64,000 nucleotides of DNA from Hominiventricola aquisgranensis (GCF_040096225.1 NZ_JBBMFC010000012.1:37790-101789), one strand, 5' to 3'; shown: positions 15,662 through 28,500, counted from the stretch's first letter. Notes: a model not told the origin generated them from the letters alone. Made by a program: numbers and translations.

Positions 15662-18600
15662 CTATGGTCGATAGAATGTCTCAGTCTTCAATCCTGACAA
15701 TATATTTGTCCACTTAGAAGCTCCGCTTCTGACATAACGGGCATACTGGTTGACAGTCGCATTCGTCAGTGCATCCGGATCATCCATATGTTTCACAACA
15801 CTGTATGCTTTTTTTGCCGGATGGTTCTTTGCACTCCAGTTATAGCGAAGTCCCAGCGTCATGATGCCTTCTGCGGAATCATCAAGGTATGCCCGGTTCA
15901 TGATCGCATCTACTTTTGTATTGGCAGATGCGATATAGAATTCGTAAGCAGTCGCTGCTGCCTGGGAATTCTCTTGATTGCTGTCGGCTGCAATATATCC
16001 CTGTTCTCCCAGGATTACACGGATTCCACCAGTCGGGTCTGGATTGCCATCGTCATCCGTATTTTTGATGCCATATCTGCTCTCTATCTTCTTCAGGTAA
16101 TTGGTCAGCACCCACAGGTTGTTCATGGAAATATACGATGTATATTCGGATCCTGAAGTGCTGCTCCAGTCGTTCCAGAAATCATTTCGACACAGCGGAT
16201 TGGAGTAAGGATGATAGTCCACATGCCATTCCATCTGAGGTTCTGTTGCATGCATATAATAAGCAAAGCGGTCCAGATACTCTTTTCCCGGATGTCCGTC
16301 ACTGGTCCATGCAGTCCAGGTATGATCCAGCGAAATAAAGACTCTGGCATTACTGTCCGATTTTTTCACCGCCTGATACAGCACCTGAAAAGCTCTCGCA
16401 TAGTTGTCCGCACATTCCTGCGTCGAGACATTTCCGGCATAGTTCCATGCCTTGCAGGCATTCACCTCATTGCCAAGTACCCAGTTACTTACACGGAAAT
16501 TCCGCGGACTCTTGCTGCCGTCTCCTTCGAACCAACCGCCTTCGTCAGTTCCTCTGGTTCCTCCCAGAGACTCTGTGATATAGCTGAACAGTGCTTCCAA
16601 TGTAGCTCTCGCTGATGCCTCTGACATATTTAATGCATAGTCATTCTTGCCTGCCACTCTTCCGGCCGGATAGATCAGATACTGAAGTTCCGGATCCCAT
16701 TTCATCAGAAGATCGACCGTTACATTTTTGGTCCAGTTACCATATTTGGTCGGATCTTTCAGTTTGGTAGGATCATTTTCATCCGGTTCCAGATCTTTGG
16801 TATCCACCCGTCGGTTCAGTTCATAGATTGTCTTCCGGTATTTCACCATATCCTGGAAATAGTAGGTCTTTCCCTTGTAAGTGTATGGTCGATAGCTGGC
16901 AGAGCCAAATCTTCTCACATTGGTACTGGTTTTGATCAGTTCATTCAGATTGATGTTGATCAGAACTGCATTCACTCCAAGATCCTTGGTATCTGTGTCT
17001 TCCACACCCTGCATTCCTTTTTTGGAATCTACTTTTCCCTGATAGAAGCCAAAGTAACTTTTCGTTGTCTCTGCATATTTACCCGGATTGGCCACGTACA
17101 TGCTGTTGCTGGTGATCTGCTGATATCCGGTGTTGTTTTCCGCCGGAACCGCAAGCACGTACTTGCTCATCACGTTGCTTCTGCGGTGTGCATCTGCAGG
17201 GAATGTGGCAGTCAGTATCTTGTTCTCTGTATTGATCGTCGCTTTTGCCCAGACATTTTTACCATCCGCTCCCGGAACCTGCATGTAGATCTGCGTTACA
17301 TCCATAAGGTTTGCAAATTTTCCGTTGTCTGCCGCAGTTATCTGAACAGTCACTGTCCCGGCTTCCTTATCATAGGCTGTCATGGTACAGCCGGTTAACT
17401 TCAGTCTGTCGCTTGTTGGATAGGTTACTTTCAGATCCAGTACGATCTGGCCTTTATAATTTCCTTTTCCATCCAGAGTTACCTTATTGGTTCCGATCCT
17501 GATCTCGTCATCATAGGAAACTGTATAATCCCGGTTCACCTGCAGATGTTTTCCATGGTAGGTCAGATTCACGCTTGCGTTTGTCACCTGCCAGTATGTG
17601 CAAGTAGAAATACTTCCCACGGAAGCTCGGTTAATATCTACCTGCTGAATCTCAAAGGTTCTGGTCTGCGATCCGGTGTAAGCTCCGCGCCCCTGAATCG
17701 TAACAGTGGCCGGGGTGCCATCTGTATCTGCCATTCGATTGTTTGCATAGGAGATTGAGTAGTCTACGCCCGCCTGCAGGAGTTCTCCATCCAGTGTCAC
17801 AAAGGTAGCCGGTGTAAGATTGGAGCCTGTATACAAGGTCTCGTAATATTCCAGTGTATAATCTACCAGCGCATTGTCATTCAGATGGATTCGCTTCAAG
17901 ATCTCTGTTCTGCTTCCACCATAATTTCCCTGACCGATAATCTCAGCACTTATCTCATCTTCCGTCTCTGTGTAGGAAATGGTATAGTCCGTTCCTTCTT
18001 CAAGGGTCTTCTCACCGTCCATAATGGTCGCCTGCAACGGCTCTGCTGCATCAGAAGCACTGTTCTCCAGTGTAACTGTGATATCTGCCTCTATCTCTTT
18101 GGGGGTGATTGTAAAGTTCTGCGTATACATGCCGGAATATCCGCTTCCGGTGATTCCATACACAATGACAGATGCCGCTCCGGCATTTATATTCTCTTCA
18201 TAAGATACCCGGTAATCTGATCCTTCTGTCAAAGCTTTTCCAGTGCTGGCATCCATCAATGTAATCTTCGGGCAGATAGCTTCTCCGGTGTAAATGTAGG
18301 GGCCTTGATCAAGTTCACAGATTACCGAAGGAGTCATTCTGTTTTCGACGATTTCAAAATTGACAATCCTGCTTCCCGTATAATTGCCAGTTCCCTTAAT
18401 GACCATGTAAGCCTTACCCATCTTCTCATTGTCATACCAGGCAACAGTGTAGTCCGTGCCCTTGCTCAGAGTCTGAACATTTCCTGTCTGACCGTCCCCA
18501 GCCACTGTTGTCATTGTAACCTTCGGCTCCGGTGTACAAGGCATTCCATCATAGTTGATCTTTCCATTCTGCGGAAGCGTCACAACCACTGATTCGTCAT

Positions 18601-21600
18601 TGATATCCATAGGAACGATTCGGAACTGAATAGTTCGCTCTCCTGCATAACCACTTCCTTCCACGGCAGTCAGATGGACTGATGCGGTTCCCACATTGGT
18701 ATTGTTCTTATATTCTATTGTGTAGTCTGTTCCTGCTTTCAGTTCTGTTCCTTTTAATCCAAGCAAATTGGATAACAGATCTTCGCCTGAATCTGTCACT
18801 GTGATCTCCGGTATCAACGGCTGTCCACTGTAAGTCTGGTCTTTCACAGAAGAGACATTCATACGCCCCAGCAGTCTGTCTTTCGTGACCTTGAAGGACA
18901 GTTTTACGGTTCCCTGATAATTTTTCTGACCTTCTACTACCAGTTTATAATTTCCTGGTTCTCTGACCTGCATGGTCTCATTATCTTCGCCGTCCTCATA
19001 GTGAATGGTATAATCCACGCCCCGGTTCAGTTGTTTTCCATTTACAATAACCTTTGTGGGCGCTGCCGCAATCAGTCTGCCTGTATAATACCAGGTTCCT
19101 GCAAAGGAAATATCTTCCTTATGGATCAGAATCCGTGGGATCGCATAATTTCTTCTGACTTCACCTGTATAATTTCCTTTTCCGCGAACGATCACAGTTC
19201 CGGTTCTCTGATCGATACTTTTCGTGTACGTCACCGTATAATCTGTCTTTTTCTTCAGAACATTTCCGTTCCATGTCACCTGCACGGTCGGGCGGACGCC
19301 TGCGGATACATTGGTCAGATCCAGATCAATATCCACAAGATCCATATTGGTCTTGCTGATGGAAAATGTAGTTGTCATTGTTCCGGTATAATTTCCCAGA
19401 CCTGTGATCTTCAGCTTTGCAGTTCCGGTAGTCTGGTTCGCCTCATAAGACAGTCTATAATCTACGTCTTCTGTCAGCACCACATCTCCCAGCTTCAATA
19501 TAGGTGCCGGTGTGATCGGGCTTCCTGTGTAATTGTAAGAAGAACTGATGCCCTGGATCGATACCTGGGAAATATTACGCGGTACGATCATGAATGGAAT
19601 CTGGATCCTTCCCGTATAGCCCTTTCCCTCTACGGCATCCACCGTCATCAACGCAGTTCCAACATTTACATTTTCCTCATAACGGACGGTATAATGCGTT
19701 CCTTCCTTCAGAACTGCTTTGGTCTTTGGATTGATAAGCTTCACGCCCGGACAGATCTCCATCCCGGTGTAAGTCTGCATGGGAATTACGCTGACTGTCA
19801 CATCAGACAATGCCCTGTCTTTGGTCACTTTCACTGGCAGTTCAATGGTTCCTGTATAATCATTGATTCCTTTCAGGATCATTGTGTAGCTGCCTGCATC
19901 TTTGACATATGCTGTCATAGTTCCGCTGGCATCTGTATATTCCGCCCGGTAATCTCTTCCCTTTAGAAGGAAGGTCCCATTCACAGCCACTGCATAGGGT
20001 TCTACATTTACAGCTTCCCCGGTCCATGCATACAAAGATGTATAATCAATGTTTGCATTTCCGGCTTCATAGGCCTCTCCCATATCCGCCGGGAGAATCT
20101 GGAATGTAAGCTCCCTCTCCCCTGAATATAATCCAATACCGGCTACTTTGATTCTACCCGTTCCTGCGTGCAGATTGGAAGAATATTCTACGGTATAATC
20201 GGCTCTTTCTTCCAGTGTATAAGTCTCATTCTGAATCGCAAATTCCGTTTTAACAGCTTTTCCCGTAAATGTCACCGGATCAAGTCCGCTCACAGTCAGC
20301 TGGCTGATGTCTCCAGGCCGGATCACATAGATCGTTCTGGTCACTTCTCCGGTGTAATCACCTGTACCTTTGATCACAACCGTATAGCTGCCTGCTTCCT
20401 GAATGGCAGTTACTGCCTCTCCTGCTGCATCTTTATAGATAACTGTATAATCGGTATCTTTCCGCAGTTTATTTCCCGTCTCCGGCTCTGTGACTGATAA
20501 CTGCGGATCAATGGCACTGCCTGTATAATTATAAGATTCTGTCAGAGAAATATTCAGATCCTCCACGGATCTTACCACATGTACGGACAGCTCCTTGCTT
20601 CCAGTGTAATCGCCGATTCCTGCAATTATTATTTTATAGTATCCTATATTTTTGATTTCGGATACTTCTGTTCCTGATGGGTTATGATAAAAAACTGTAT
20701 AGTCTGTACCTGCTTTCAACAGTTTCTCTGTATCAGCCTCACGAACAGTAATCTCCGGTGTGATTGCCGAACCTGCGTACATCTGCTCCGAATCTGTTGT
20801 AATATCCAGACTGCTCAGATCTCTTGTCACATGTATGGTCTTAACGATCTTTCCTGTATAACTTCCCATACCTGTGAACACCAGCTCATAGGTTCCTGCA
20901 TTCTGAATCTCGTCAATATCCTCTCCCGCAGCATTTCTATATGCTACGGTATAATCTGTATTTTCTTCCAGATCTGTACCGTCATACTTCACTGTAAACA
21001 CCGGTGTGATGGCAGATCCTGTCCACGGATATTTTTCTGTCCAGGTAATACTCATGTCTGTAAGTGGTGTCTTCTGAACATATTCGTATGCATTTTCTGA
21101 AAGAGTTGGATATACAAATGTAAAATCCGAATCGGTATAGGTCAGAACGCTCTCTGCAATATGTTCTTCGCCTACATTTCCAGATGCTCCAAATCCTTTT
21201 GTCTGACTTCCCGCCAGAAAATAGGTATCATATATATTCATGCCCTGATCATCCCATGTGGCATCTACCAGATACCACTGGTCATCTTCCATCTGCACAT
21301 AGTTCCACATATGGGCACCTTTACTGTCTCCGATGCCTCCCATTCCGCTCACAAGCACACAGGGAATCCCCACTTTATCACACAGGACTTTGAGGGCCTT
21401 TGCATAACCCTCGCATACCACTTTCTTTCCTTTGTCCTTGTACCCAATAAATGCCGGAACTGATGTATGCGCATACAAATACTGACTTAAGTTGGATTTA
21501 TCTGCTCCTGCTGCTTCATTGTCATAAGACAGTTCCTCACACAGATAATCATGAAAATACTTTACCAGCTTGTAGCGGTCATCTCCCGCCGCTTCCCGAG

Positions 21601-22447
21601 CCTGTTCCACAATCTGGGCAACAGCTTCCTGGTAAGCTCTGAGCGTCTCATCTCCTGTGGTTCCTGTGGAACAGTTTTCATAATATTGATCTCCATCTCC
21701 GATTTCATAGTCAATTTCGGAGACTCTGCCATCTCCAGATGCGTTTTCATAGGTACAGATTCCCATTGATACACCATAAGCCCAATAAAGTTGTGGGTAG
21801 TCCTGCTTCATAGCCCACCATGCTTCGTTCGCCGTCATGACGGCTCTTTCATATACTTGCTGGTAAGTCGCGGGTGTATATGGGAGCTGGGTTTTCAGGG
21901 GAATCTCAACTATCAGCGGTGCAAAGGGTTCTTCCCCATAATAGCCATCATCCATCAGTTTTTTTTTCAGTGTCTGATACAGTTCTATTGCGACCGGATC
22001 ACTCAACTGTTCTCCAAAGGAACCGTTCCACTCAGTGTCTGTCTCACTCAGAAGTGCAAACTCCGAGAATCCATCGATTGCAACCAGATCCGGTTCAGCT
22101 TCAACAACTTCATAGATTGTTTTCATCTTCTGTTCTGTATCAGATTCCTTGTCAGTCTTCTCCGCTGCTTCTACTTCAGTCGTTTTCTGCTTTTCAGCTT
22201 CTGTTTCGTCTGTCTCGTCCACGTCCTCCGTCAGCGTGCTGTTCTCTTCTCCATCCGTATTATTTTTCACGCCTGCCTGCACGGTATTCGTATCATTTTC
22301 CACGTCTGTCTGCGCGATGTTCGTATCAATACCTGCCTCTCCTTCTTCCGTCTTATACGGAGTGGCTGCCGTCGCATACACGGGCTGTACCTGACTGATC
22401 ATCATGGATGCCGCCAGCATCAATGCCAGTATTCTTCTGGATCTCAC
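15662..22447 (-). CDS. Giant secreted protein: transglutaminase-like, ~15 repeats, DUF5722-like domain
   Basis: A 2261-residue exported protein with a GTG start behind AGGAGGAAATACGA. There is a Sec signal peptide (residues 1-27, ending VYATAA) and an acidic Thr/Glu-rich linker to about 115. A transglutaminase/protease-like domain follows at 160-420 with an intact triad: C345 (VVCEGYA), H379 (AHMWNY) and D395 (VDATWDD). About 15 repeats of ~81 residues at 463-1675 share the pattern TG-AI-P...DYTV-Y-N...G-GNYTG. The last ~470 residues resemble DUF5722, a (beta/alpha)8 glycosidase-like domain, with candidate acid/base E1994 (GNEVN) and nucleophile E2148 (LGEQGY). No LPxTG or membrane anchor is seen. 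It probably acts at the surface on glycan or peptide. Substrate unknown. Confidence 0.85.
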   Translation of the reverse strand: MRSRRILALMLAASMMISQVQPVYATAATPYKTEEGEAGIDTNIAQTDVENDTNTVQAGVKNNTDGEENSTLTEDVDETDETEAEKQKTTEVEAAEKTDKESDTEQKMKTIYEVVEAEPDLVAIDGFSEFALLSETDTEWNGSFGEQLSDPVAIELYQTLKKKLMDDGYYGEEPFAPLIVEIPLKTQLPYTPATYQQVYERAVMTANEAWWAMKQDYPQLYWAYGVSMGICTYENASGDGRVSEIDYEIGDGDQYYENCSTGTTGDETLRAYQEAVAQIVEQAREAAGDDRYKLVKYFHDYLCEELSYDNEAAGADKSNLSQYLYAHTSVPAFIGYKDKGKKVVCEGYAKALKVLCDKVGIPCVLVSGMGGIGDSKGAHMWNYVQMEDDQWYLVDATWDDQGMNIYDTYFLAGSQTKGFGASGNVGEEHIAESVLTYTDSDFTFVYPTLSENAYEYVQKTPLTDMSITWTEKYPWTGSAITPVFTVKYDGTDLEENTDYTVAYRNAAGEDIDEIQNAGTYELVFTGMGSYTGKIVKTIHVTRDLSSLDITTDSEQMYAGSAITPEITVREADTEKLLKAGTDYTVFYHNPSGTEVSEIKNIGYYKIIIAGIGDYTGSKELSVHVVRSVEDLNISLTESYNYTGSAIDPQLSVTEPETGNKLRKDTDYTVIYKDAAGEAVTAIQEAGSYTVVIKGTGDYTGEVTRTIYVIRPGDISQLTVSGLDPVTFTGKAVKTEFAIQNETYTLEERADYTVEYSSNLHAGTGRIKVAGIGLYSGERELTFQILPADMGEAYEAGNANIDYTSLYAWTGEAVNVEPYAVAVNGTFLLKGRDYRAEYTDASGTMTAYVKDAGSYTMILKGINDYTGTIELPVKVTKDRALSDVTVSVIPMQTYTGMEICPGVKLINPKTKAVLKEGTHYTVRYEENVNVGTALMTVDAVEGKGYTGRIQIPFMIVPRNISQVSIQGISSSYNYTGSPITPAPILKLGDVVLTEDVDYRLSYEANQTTGTAKLKITGLGNYTGTMTTTFSISKTNMDLVDIDLDLTNVSAGVRPTVQVTWNGNVLKKKTDYTVTYTKSIDQRTGTVIVRGKGNYTGEVRRNYAIPRILIHKEDISFAGTWYYTGRLIAAAPTKVIVNGKQLNRGVDYTIHYEDGEDNETMQVREPGNYKLVVEGQKNYQGTVKLSFKVTKDRLLGRMNVSSVKDQTYSGQPLIPEITVTDSGEDLLSNLLGLKGTELKAGTDYTIEYKNNTNVGTASVHLTAVEGSGYAGERTIQFRIVPMDINDESVVVTLPQNGKINYDGMPCTPEPKVTMTTVAGDGQTGNVQTLSKGTDYTVAWYDNEKMGKAYMVIKGTGNYTGSRIVNFEIVENRMTPSVICELDQGPYIYTGEAICPKITLMDASTGKALTEGSDYRVSYEENINAGAASVIVYGITGSGYSGMYTQNFTITPKEIEADITVTLENSASDAAEPLQATIMDGEKTLEEGTDYTISYTETEDEISAEIIGQGNYGGSRTEILKRIHLNDNALVDYTLEYYETLYTGSNLTPATFVTLDGELLQAGVDYSISYANNRMADTDGTPATVTIQGRGAYTGSQTRTFEIQQVDINRASVGSISTCTYWQVTNASVNLTYHGKHLQVNRDYTVSYDDEIRIGTNKVTLDGKGNYKGQIVLDLKVTYPTSDRLKLTGCTMTAYDKEAGTVTVQITAADNGKFANLMDVTQIYMQVPGADGKNVWAKATINTENKILTATFPADAHRRSNVMSKYVLAVPAENNTGYQQITSNSMYVANPGKYAETTKSYFGFYQGKVDSKKGMQGVEDTDTKDLGVNAVLININLNELIKTSTNVRRFGSASYRPYTYKGKTYYFQDMVKYRKTIYELNRRVDTKDLEPDENDPTKLKDPTKYGNWTKNVTVDLLMKWDPELQYLIYPAGRVAGKNDYALNMSEASARATLEALFSYITESLGGTRGTDEGGWFEGDGSKSPRNFRVSNWVLGNEVNACKAWNYAGNVSTQECADNYARAFQVLYQAVKKSDSNARVFISLDHTWTAWTSDGHPGKEYLDRFAYYMHATEPQMEWHVDYHPYSNPLCRNDFWNDWSSTSGSEYTSYISMNNLWVLTNYLKKIESRYGIKNTDDDGNPDPTGGIRVILGEQGYIAADSNQENSQAAATAYEFYIASANTKVDAIMNRAYLDDSAEGIMTLGLRYNWSAKNHPAKKAYSVVKHMDDPDALTNATVNQYARYVRSGASKWTNILSGLKTETFYRP

Positions 22448-22503
22448 TCGTATTTCCTCCTCTTGTCTTCTGTTCTATTCTATGCTTTCTGTCATTTTGC
22501 TGT

Positions 22504-22580
22504 ATATCTGTAAATGGATCTTAATCATTCGGCAGATCCACTTACAGATATGCAGGCGGCTTTGTTATCCGCCGCCTGCA
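22504..22580. repeat. Two abutting hairpins between the giant genes
   Basis: An 18-bp arm pair (22504-22521 with 22534-22551, 17 of 18 matching) is joined directly to a GC-rich 10-bp pair (22551-22560 with 22571-22580, TGCAGGCGGC). Neither is followed by a U tract on the minus strand, so a simple terminator is doubtful. It could be a transcript-end protector or a mobile palindromic unit. Confidence 0.7.
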
Positions 22581-22599
22581 GACTGTATTTCATTTACAT

Positions 22600-25500
22600 T
22601 TAAAGGATCATATTCCATGTCAGGTTATTGGTTCTGGCAGGCTTTAACATCATTACTTTTGCTCCATCTGGCACGGTTCCCATTCCAGAGATATGGGCAC
22701 CTGACTCAGCATCATATCTGCTGTACTTCGGTGCAAATATTTCATTTGCCTGCTCCTGCGTCACCTTCGGAGCCTGCAGAAGAACCATTCCATTGACAAG
22801 CTGTGCCTTGGAATTTCTTGCATATTCTGTCAGGCAGATAATGATCGGTGCATGGACTGCCACATTCTCAGATGTTGCAGTTTTGTCAAAGGAATCCGTC
22901 TTTGAAACTGCTCCGGTGATCACGATCTGTGATACGTTGCTCCTGTTCTTCCGGCCGATAATCTGATTATCCATGGTCTCCAGTTTCACCTGATTCATTC
23001 TTACTGCACCAGTTACCGTATTTTTCACCCACATGCCTGCATCGATCACGCCAAGGTGCATGGTCGTTGTACCTGTGGATGTGTAATTTCTGGTTTTCAC
23101 ATAACCATTGATCTGTGCATCTTTTACCGCCACATTTCCTGCGGTCACATTCAGTGTCACACCTTCATTCAGCTTCAGGCTGCTGATTCCACTGATTCCT
23201 TTTGGAACAGAGAGAATCGCCTCTTTGGATCTGACCTGCACAACGGTGCTTCCGACTTTATGATCAAACTTGTCAGACAGCTTCAGATCCACGGTTCCAA
23301 ATCCTGTGATCTGTTCCGCAGGCTGAGTCTGCATGTTGTTAACATAATAAAAATTATCTCCGTTGCTCCAGTTGGTGGTCATCTCCCAGGTCAGTATGCT
23401 CTTGGTGCCACCACTGATTCTTGACGGTATCGCTGACAGATATGCGTATGTGTTGCCCTGATTTGCTTTATATTCAAAGTTTCCACTTTCCAGCATATTT
23501 TTCATGGTCAGATCATAATTACCGGCATTTAAGGTGTATGCACGGTTTTCATACCATACGGTCTTTCCACTTGCTTTTCTAAGTACTCCGATCAGTCCGA
23601 TCCGGTCAAATTCCGTCGGGCAGCGGAGCGTGATCGCTGTACCGGTAAAGAACACATACCGTCCATGGTCATCATTGGATTTCACGGTCAGTTTTGCTGC
23701 CTGTGCAGGCATGGTCAGTGTTCCGATCGTACCATTGTCCCCTGCATTCTCTGTCAGCATGATGGTGTATGTTCTCGCCTTCTTTGCGATCACATCGATC
23801 TCTTTGACTGCCTGTGCCCAGTTCATAAAGGACGCTTCATAAACCGATGTTCCATCTTCCTGCGCAGTCACAATGATGGGAAGTCCGCCATTGTTGACTG
23901 CATATTTAGATTCTGCCAGATACATGCCTTTCTCATATTTCCACAGGGGCAGGTTCTTCGCATAGGAAGTATCTGAATCCTCCACCAGCAGAGTCACATC
24001 CGCAAGAGATGCCTTCGGGATCACTGCCAGTTTTACATTTTCTGTTGGTTTTCCATTTACTCCAAGCTCATAATCCTTCATGTCATTCATGCCAAATGCA
24101 TGGGTATCTTCCAGCTTCCCATTGATCTTCTTCTGATCATAGACCATCATCTGAATACTGGTCGGTACTGTGATCTCCCCGTTGATGACCAACTGGGTTC
24201 TGGATATCTTGTTCGCAGGTCTTGCTGTCCGATAGGTTGTCAGCTTCAGAGCTGCATCATCTGCATGCTTGGTCAGGTCTGTGAAAGTCATGACTTTTTC
24301 GCCGGTCACTGCTGCATCATTGGAAGCTGCCGTCAGTGTAGTCGCCGTCAGATTACCCTTTACATGCAGTTCTCCCGCAAGGCTCAGGGTCTTCGCAGAT
24401 ACTGCTCCATTCACCGTCACATCTGCGCCTGCCGGGATCACAATCTGTCCCTGCGGTGCTGTAATTGATGTATAGGTATCGCTCTTTTTCGGCAAGGTCA
24501 ATGTCCATCTGGTATTGCTCATGGAGATGGTCGGTGCCTGCTCTTTTGCAGTCTGCCATTTTCCACCACTGACTGTTCCTGCTACCAGCTTCACACCGTC
24601 AAATGTCGTGTCACATCTCGGTGTAACCGCACCGGTAAACTTCAGTGTCGGTACAGCACTTGTACTATCGCTCTTGATGGTAACTGCTTTTGCATAAGTC
24701 GGCAGTGTCAGTGAACCATATGCCGGTGCCTGATTGCCGTCCTGTGCCGTCTTCACCAGCGGCTGTCCATTTTCCCGTTCCGCATTGGCAGTCAGGATCG
24801 TCATGGTATATGCATCATAATCTGCTGCTTTCACACCGGTTCCTGCACGGTTGATCATGGTAACTGCCTGTGAAAATGTCTTCGCATAGGTTGTTGCGTC
24901 AGACTTTTCATCACTCTCACGGGTGATCTCTACTGCCATCTCACGCTTGTCACCGTTCTTCACATTGTAGTTCAGATCCTTGTAGCTGATGAGATTTGCT
25001 AATACATCATCCGATGCTGTCTGATAATAGTGCGCACGGAAAATACCAGCGTCCGCCTTCGGTGCTGCCAGAAGCGAGATATCTTTATAAGTCTCAGTCG
25101 GATCGGCCGAAGAGCCTCCCCGGTACAATGCTGCTGATGTGAGTGTTCCTATTTTATATGCATTCAGCACATCCGCCTGCGTGGTCGTATCCTTCATTAC
25201 TTTGATCCAGATCCGCCGGTCCTTACCTGTGGATGCCGAACCGTTCACTGTAAAGGCAGATTTGCCAGTCTTCGCATCTACTCTGCGGGTTCCGATGTAG
25301 CTTCCCTTATTCTTCATCCACGATGTCAGACTTGTACTGATTGTAGTCGCTCCCCATGCATTCCAGGTAGATGCTTTTGCATCCGTATCTTTCATCGTAA
25401 CTGCATTCACACTAACAGTTCCCAGTGTTGCCAGATCTGTTCCATTGAGAAGATCCAGATCATTTACATACTGCATGGTGCCCAGTACACCAATCTTGCA

Positions 25501-28500
25501 TCCATCCATGGTCAGGGTACTTACATTCCGGACGCCAGTGACAGAAGCAAACAATGTCTGTGCATTTTTAAAGGAACAGTTCTCCAGTGTCACACGAGAT
25601 ACGGAGGTCTTCTTTCCGTCCACTGTCATGGTTGATGCGGACATGGTCAGTGCCGGGTTTGCCACATTCACTTTATTATTCTTAATCACTACCGGATCAA
25701 AGACAAAATTTTCAAATGTAACGATGCCTGCCGGTTTCATTCCGTCTGCTGCCAGGAATCTGACCTCTGATCTCTGGATCTTATTGGTGTAGACTACACT
25801 TGCCGCCTTATTTGCTTTCGGAAGCACCAGCGAGCTGGCAGCCGTAGCATCTGTAATGCAGGTATCTGTCAATTCGGTCGGAACCTTAACCGTATATGTA
25901 TCCGTCAGTGCTGCCAGATTCGCGATCTCCGTCGCCGCCTGGTTCAGATCCAGACAGGTCGTAGATTCATCGGCATGATCAAGTTCCACCTCATACGATT
26001 TAAGGCTGTCTGTTCCCAGATATACACCGCCTGCATATTTCACCAGATGATATTTTGTGTTGTCAGTATTGTTATATCCCACCTTAAAATGTGACAGATA
26101 TTCTTTCGGAATGTCCGCCAGTTTCTTCGTTGCCGGAACGGTGAGCTTCACATTGCTATCGCCTGTACGATTATAAATAAGTTCGTAATCGGTTGCATCT
26201 ATCAGACGCGGATCTTCTTCTGTACTATCATTCTCATGAACTGCCAGTATGATCTTGCCTTCATCAGCGCCTGCTGGTTTGCCGTTTTCATCAACTCCAG
26301 CATATACGCCGCCTGTAAGTGTAAACTGGGAGTTATCCAGACCCTTTTTCTCCACGGTTCTCCAGGTTCCGATCATCGGTGGATTGGTAAGCTGGTTTGT
26401 ATAGACGATATCGCCGATCTTCATGGCAGCTTTTCCGTACAGCTCTGCTCCTGCGTGTAATACAAGTGTCTGCACACTCAATGCCCCTGCTGCCTGAACA
26501 GCAACATTTTTACGGATATAAACGGTTCCGTTTGTGATTGCCAGCTTACCGGTCAGATCATAACGAGTATTCTCATCGCCATCGAACTCATACTCTGCCG
26601 TCTTGGAACCGGCTCCTGTGATACTTCCGATTGATGCATCGACTCCGCTGACAACAACGGTATCCATCGTAAAGCTATAACTTCCCACTGCAATGTCTCT
26701 GGAAATACCATAAGCTTTTTTCACACCTTTTACTGTTTTCACAGCGGTTGGTGCCAGCATAATTCCCCTGAACACTGTATTGGAGCGTAAGGAAATGTTG
26801 TTATTATAATAGATCCGATCACTATTGACATCACATGCTGTGATTTCCACTGTTGCTTTTGTTGACGGCAGTGTCAGATTTACCGGCTGTACTGCTTCTC
26901 CCAGGTTCTTACACAACACAATACTGATGGTCTCACTTGCAAGGTTGCTGCTCTTATAAGCATTGACTGCTGCCACTGCATCTGCCCAGGTCACATAATA
27001 ACCAAGCAGTTCTTCGTCCTCCACATATACAGCCGCCTGTACTTCATCTGCATAATAGATATTTACATAGCCGCTCTTGTCGCGGAAGAAGATATAACCA
27101 GTTTTCTTTCCGGTCTCATATGGATTCTCATTTCCTGCTTTCAGATTCTCGCTATCCGGTACGAAGAGACTGATATCCGCCTTCGGTGCAACCAGGAAAC
27201 GTCTGCACGCGGTCTTCTGTGCCGCTGTAAATGTATCGCCCATCACTGCCAGCGTCGGAACAGTTCCATCGCTGTTCAGCACCTTGACCCTAATCGTTGA
27301 ACCATCTTTACTTGCTACGTTTCCTTTGATGGTCAGGTAAGGTGTCAGATCTGCGGCACTCTTGCGGATGGTGGTCAGTGCATTCTTGGATCCTGTATAG
27401 GCCAGATCTTTATTGAATGTAAATACGCCATCTGCTTCTACCTGAGAATCTGTCATGGTCACATTGCCATTGACTGTCACGGATGCTGCTTTGAGCTGTG
27501 CATTTCTAAGTGTCAGATCTTTCACTACTGTAAACGCGCCATCTGTGTAGATCCAGTTGCCTTTTCTGTCTTTACCGGTCACATATTTCTCTACATAGAG
27601 CTTTCCATTTGCGTCTTCATCATTTGTGTTTTTATCTGTGTTCAGATCCACATAAGTGAATCCTGTCACAGAACCATAGATCAGGTTGCCCTCAGTTGCT
27701 CCTGTATTTTCTTCACTGCGGTTTCCGACTGTCTTAAGTGTCTTTCCGGTAACTGCTGTCAGCTTCAGAGTTGCCGCATTGTTTCCTTTGAGGATCAGCG
27801 GCGAATTGAAGGTCACATTGTCACCCAGATTCAGGGTATATGCACCTGCCACAGTCAGTGTAATCGGTTTTACGCATGTCTTCGGATCTCCGTCAAATAT
27901 AACATTAGTCCAGGTTCCATTTACCCTGACTTTGCTGTTCAGATTTACATTTTTCAGAGTGAGTCCTGTGTTGGCAGTGATATTTCCCTGATAGTAAATG
28001 TTCTTTGCATCACCTTCGGATGTCACAATGACATTGGCTGCAGCATTTCTTCCCGGAAGCAGCAGACTGATCGGTGCTGTCTTCTCTGCTTTTGCACTTC
28101 CCAGATCGGTCTTCAGAGTGATCGTATACTCTGTATTCTTCGCATTGCTGTTGCCTGCTGCCTGATTATTGATCTCCGTCACTGCATCCGCCCAGGTCAG
28201 ACACGGGGTCTGCTGGTCTGCCTTCGTACCATCACTGTCAGTGGTCTTGTATGTCAGCTCGATGGCGTAGTCCGTGGTGCTCATATAGTTAATATAACCG
28301 CCAGACTTATAGAGCATGCCCTTCTGCACATCACTGTCTGTTGTATTCAGGACAATCTTGGCTGCTGCTGTTTTCTTCGCCAGCACAAGCGGAATATTCT
28401 TATAGACAGTCTCCTGATTGTCATTGACCGTCTTATAAGTGCTGCCCCATACATAGCCAGCCAGAGGTGCTTCTTCATTCGACCGATCCTTAAATAGTAC

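Noticed and set aside
19001..19966. Long plus-strand frames opposite the giant repeat genes
   Set aside because: They mirror the repeat codons of the true genes and show no family motif or ribosome site.
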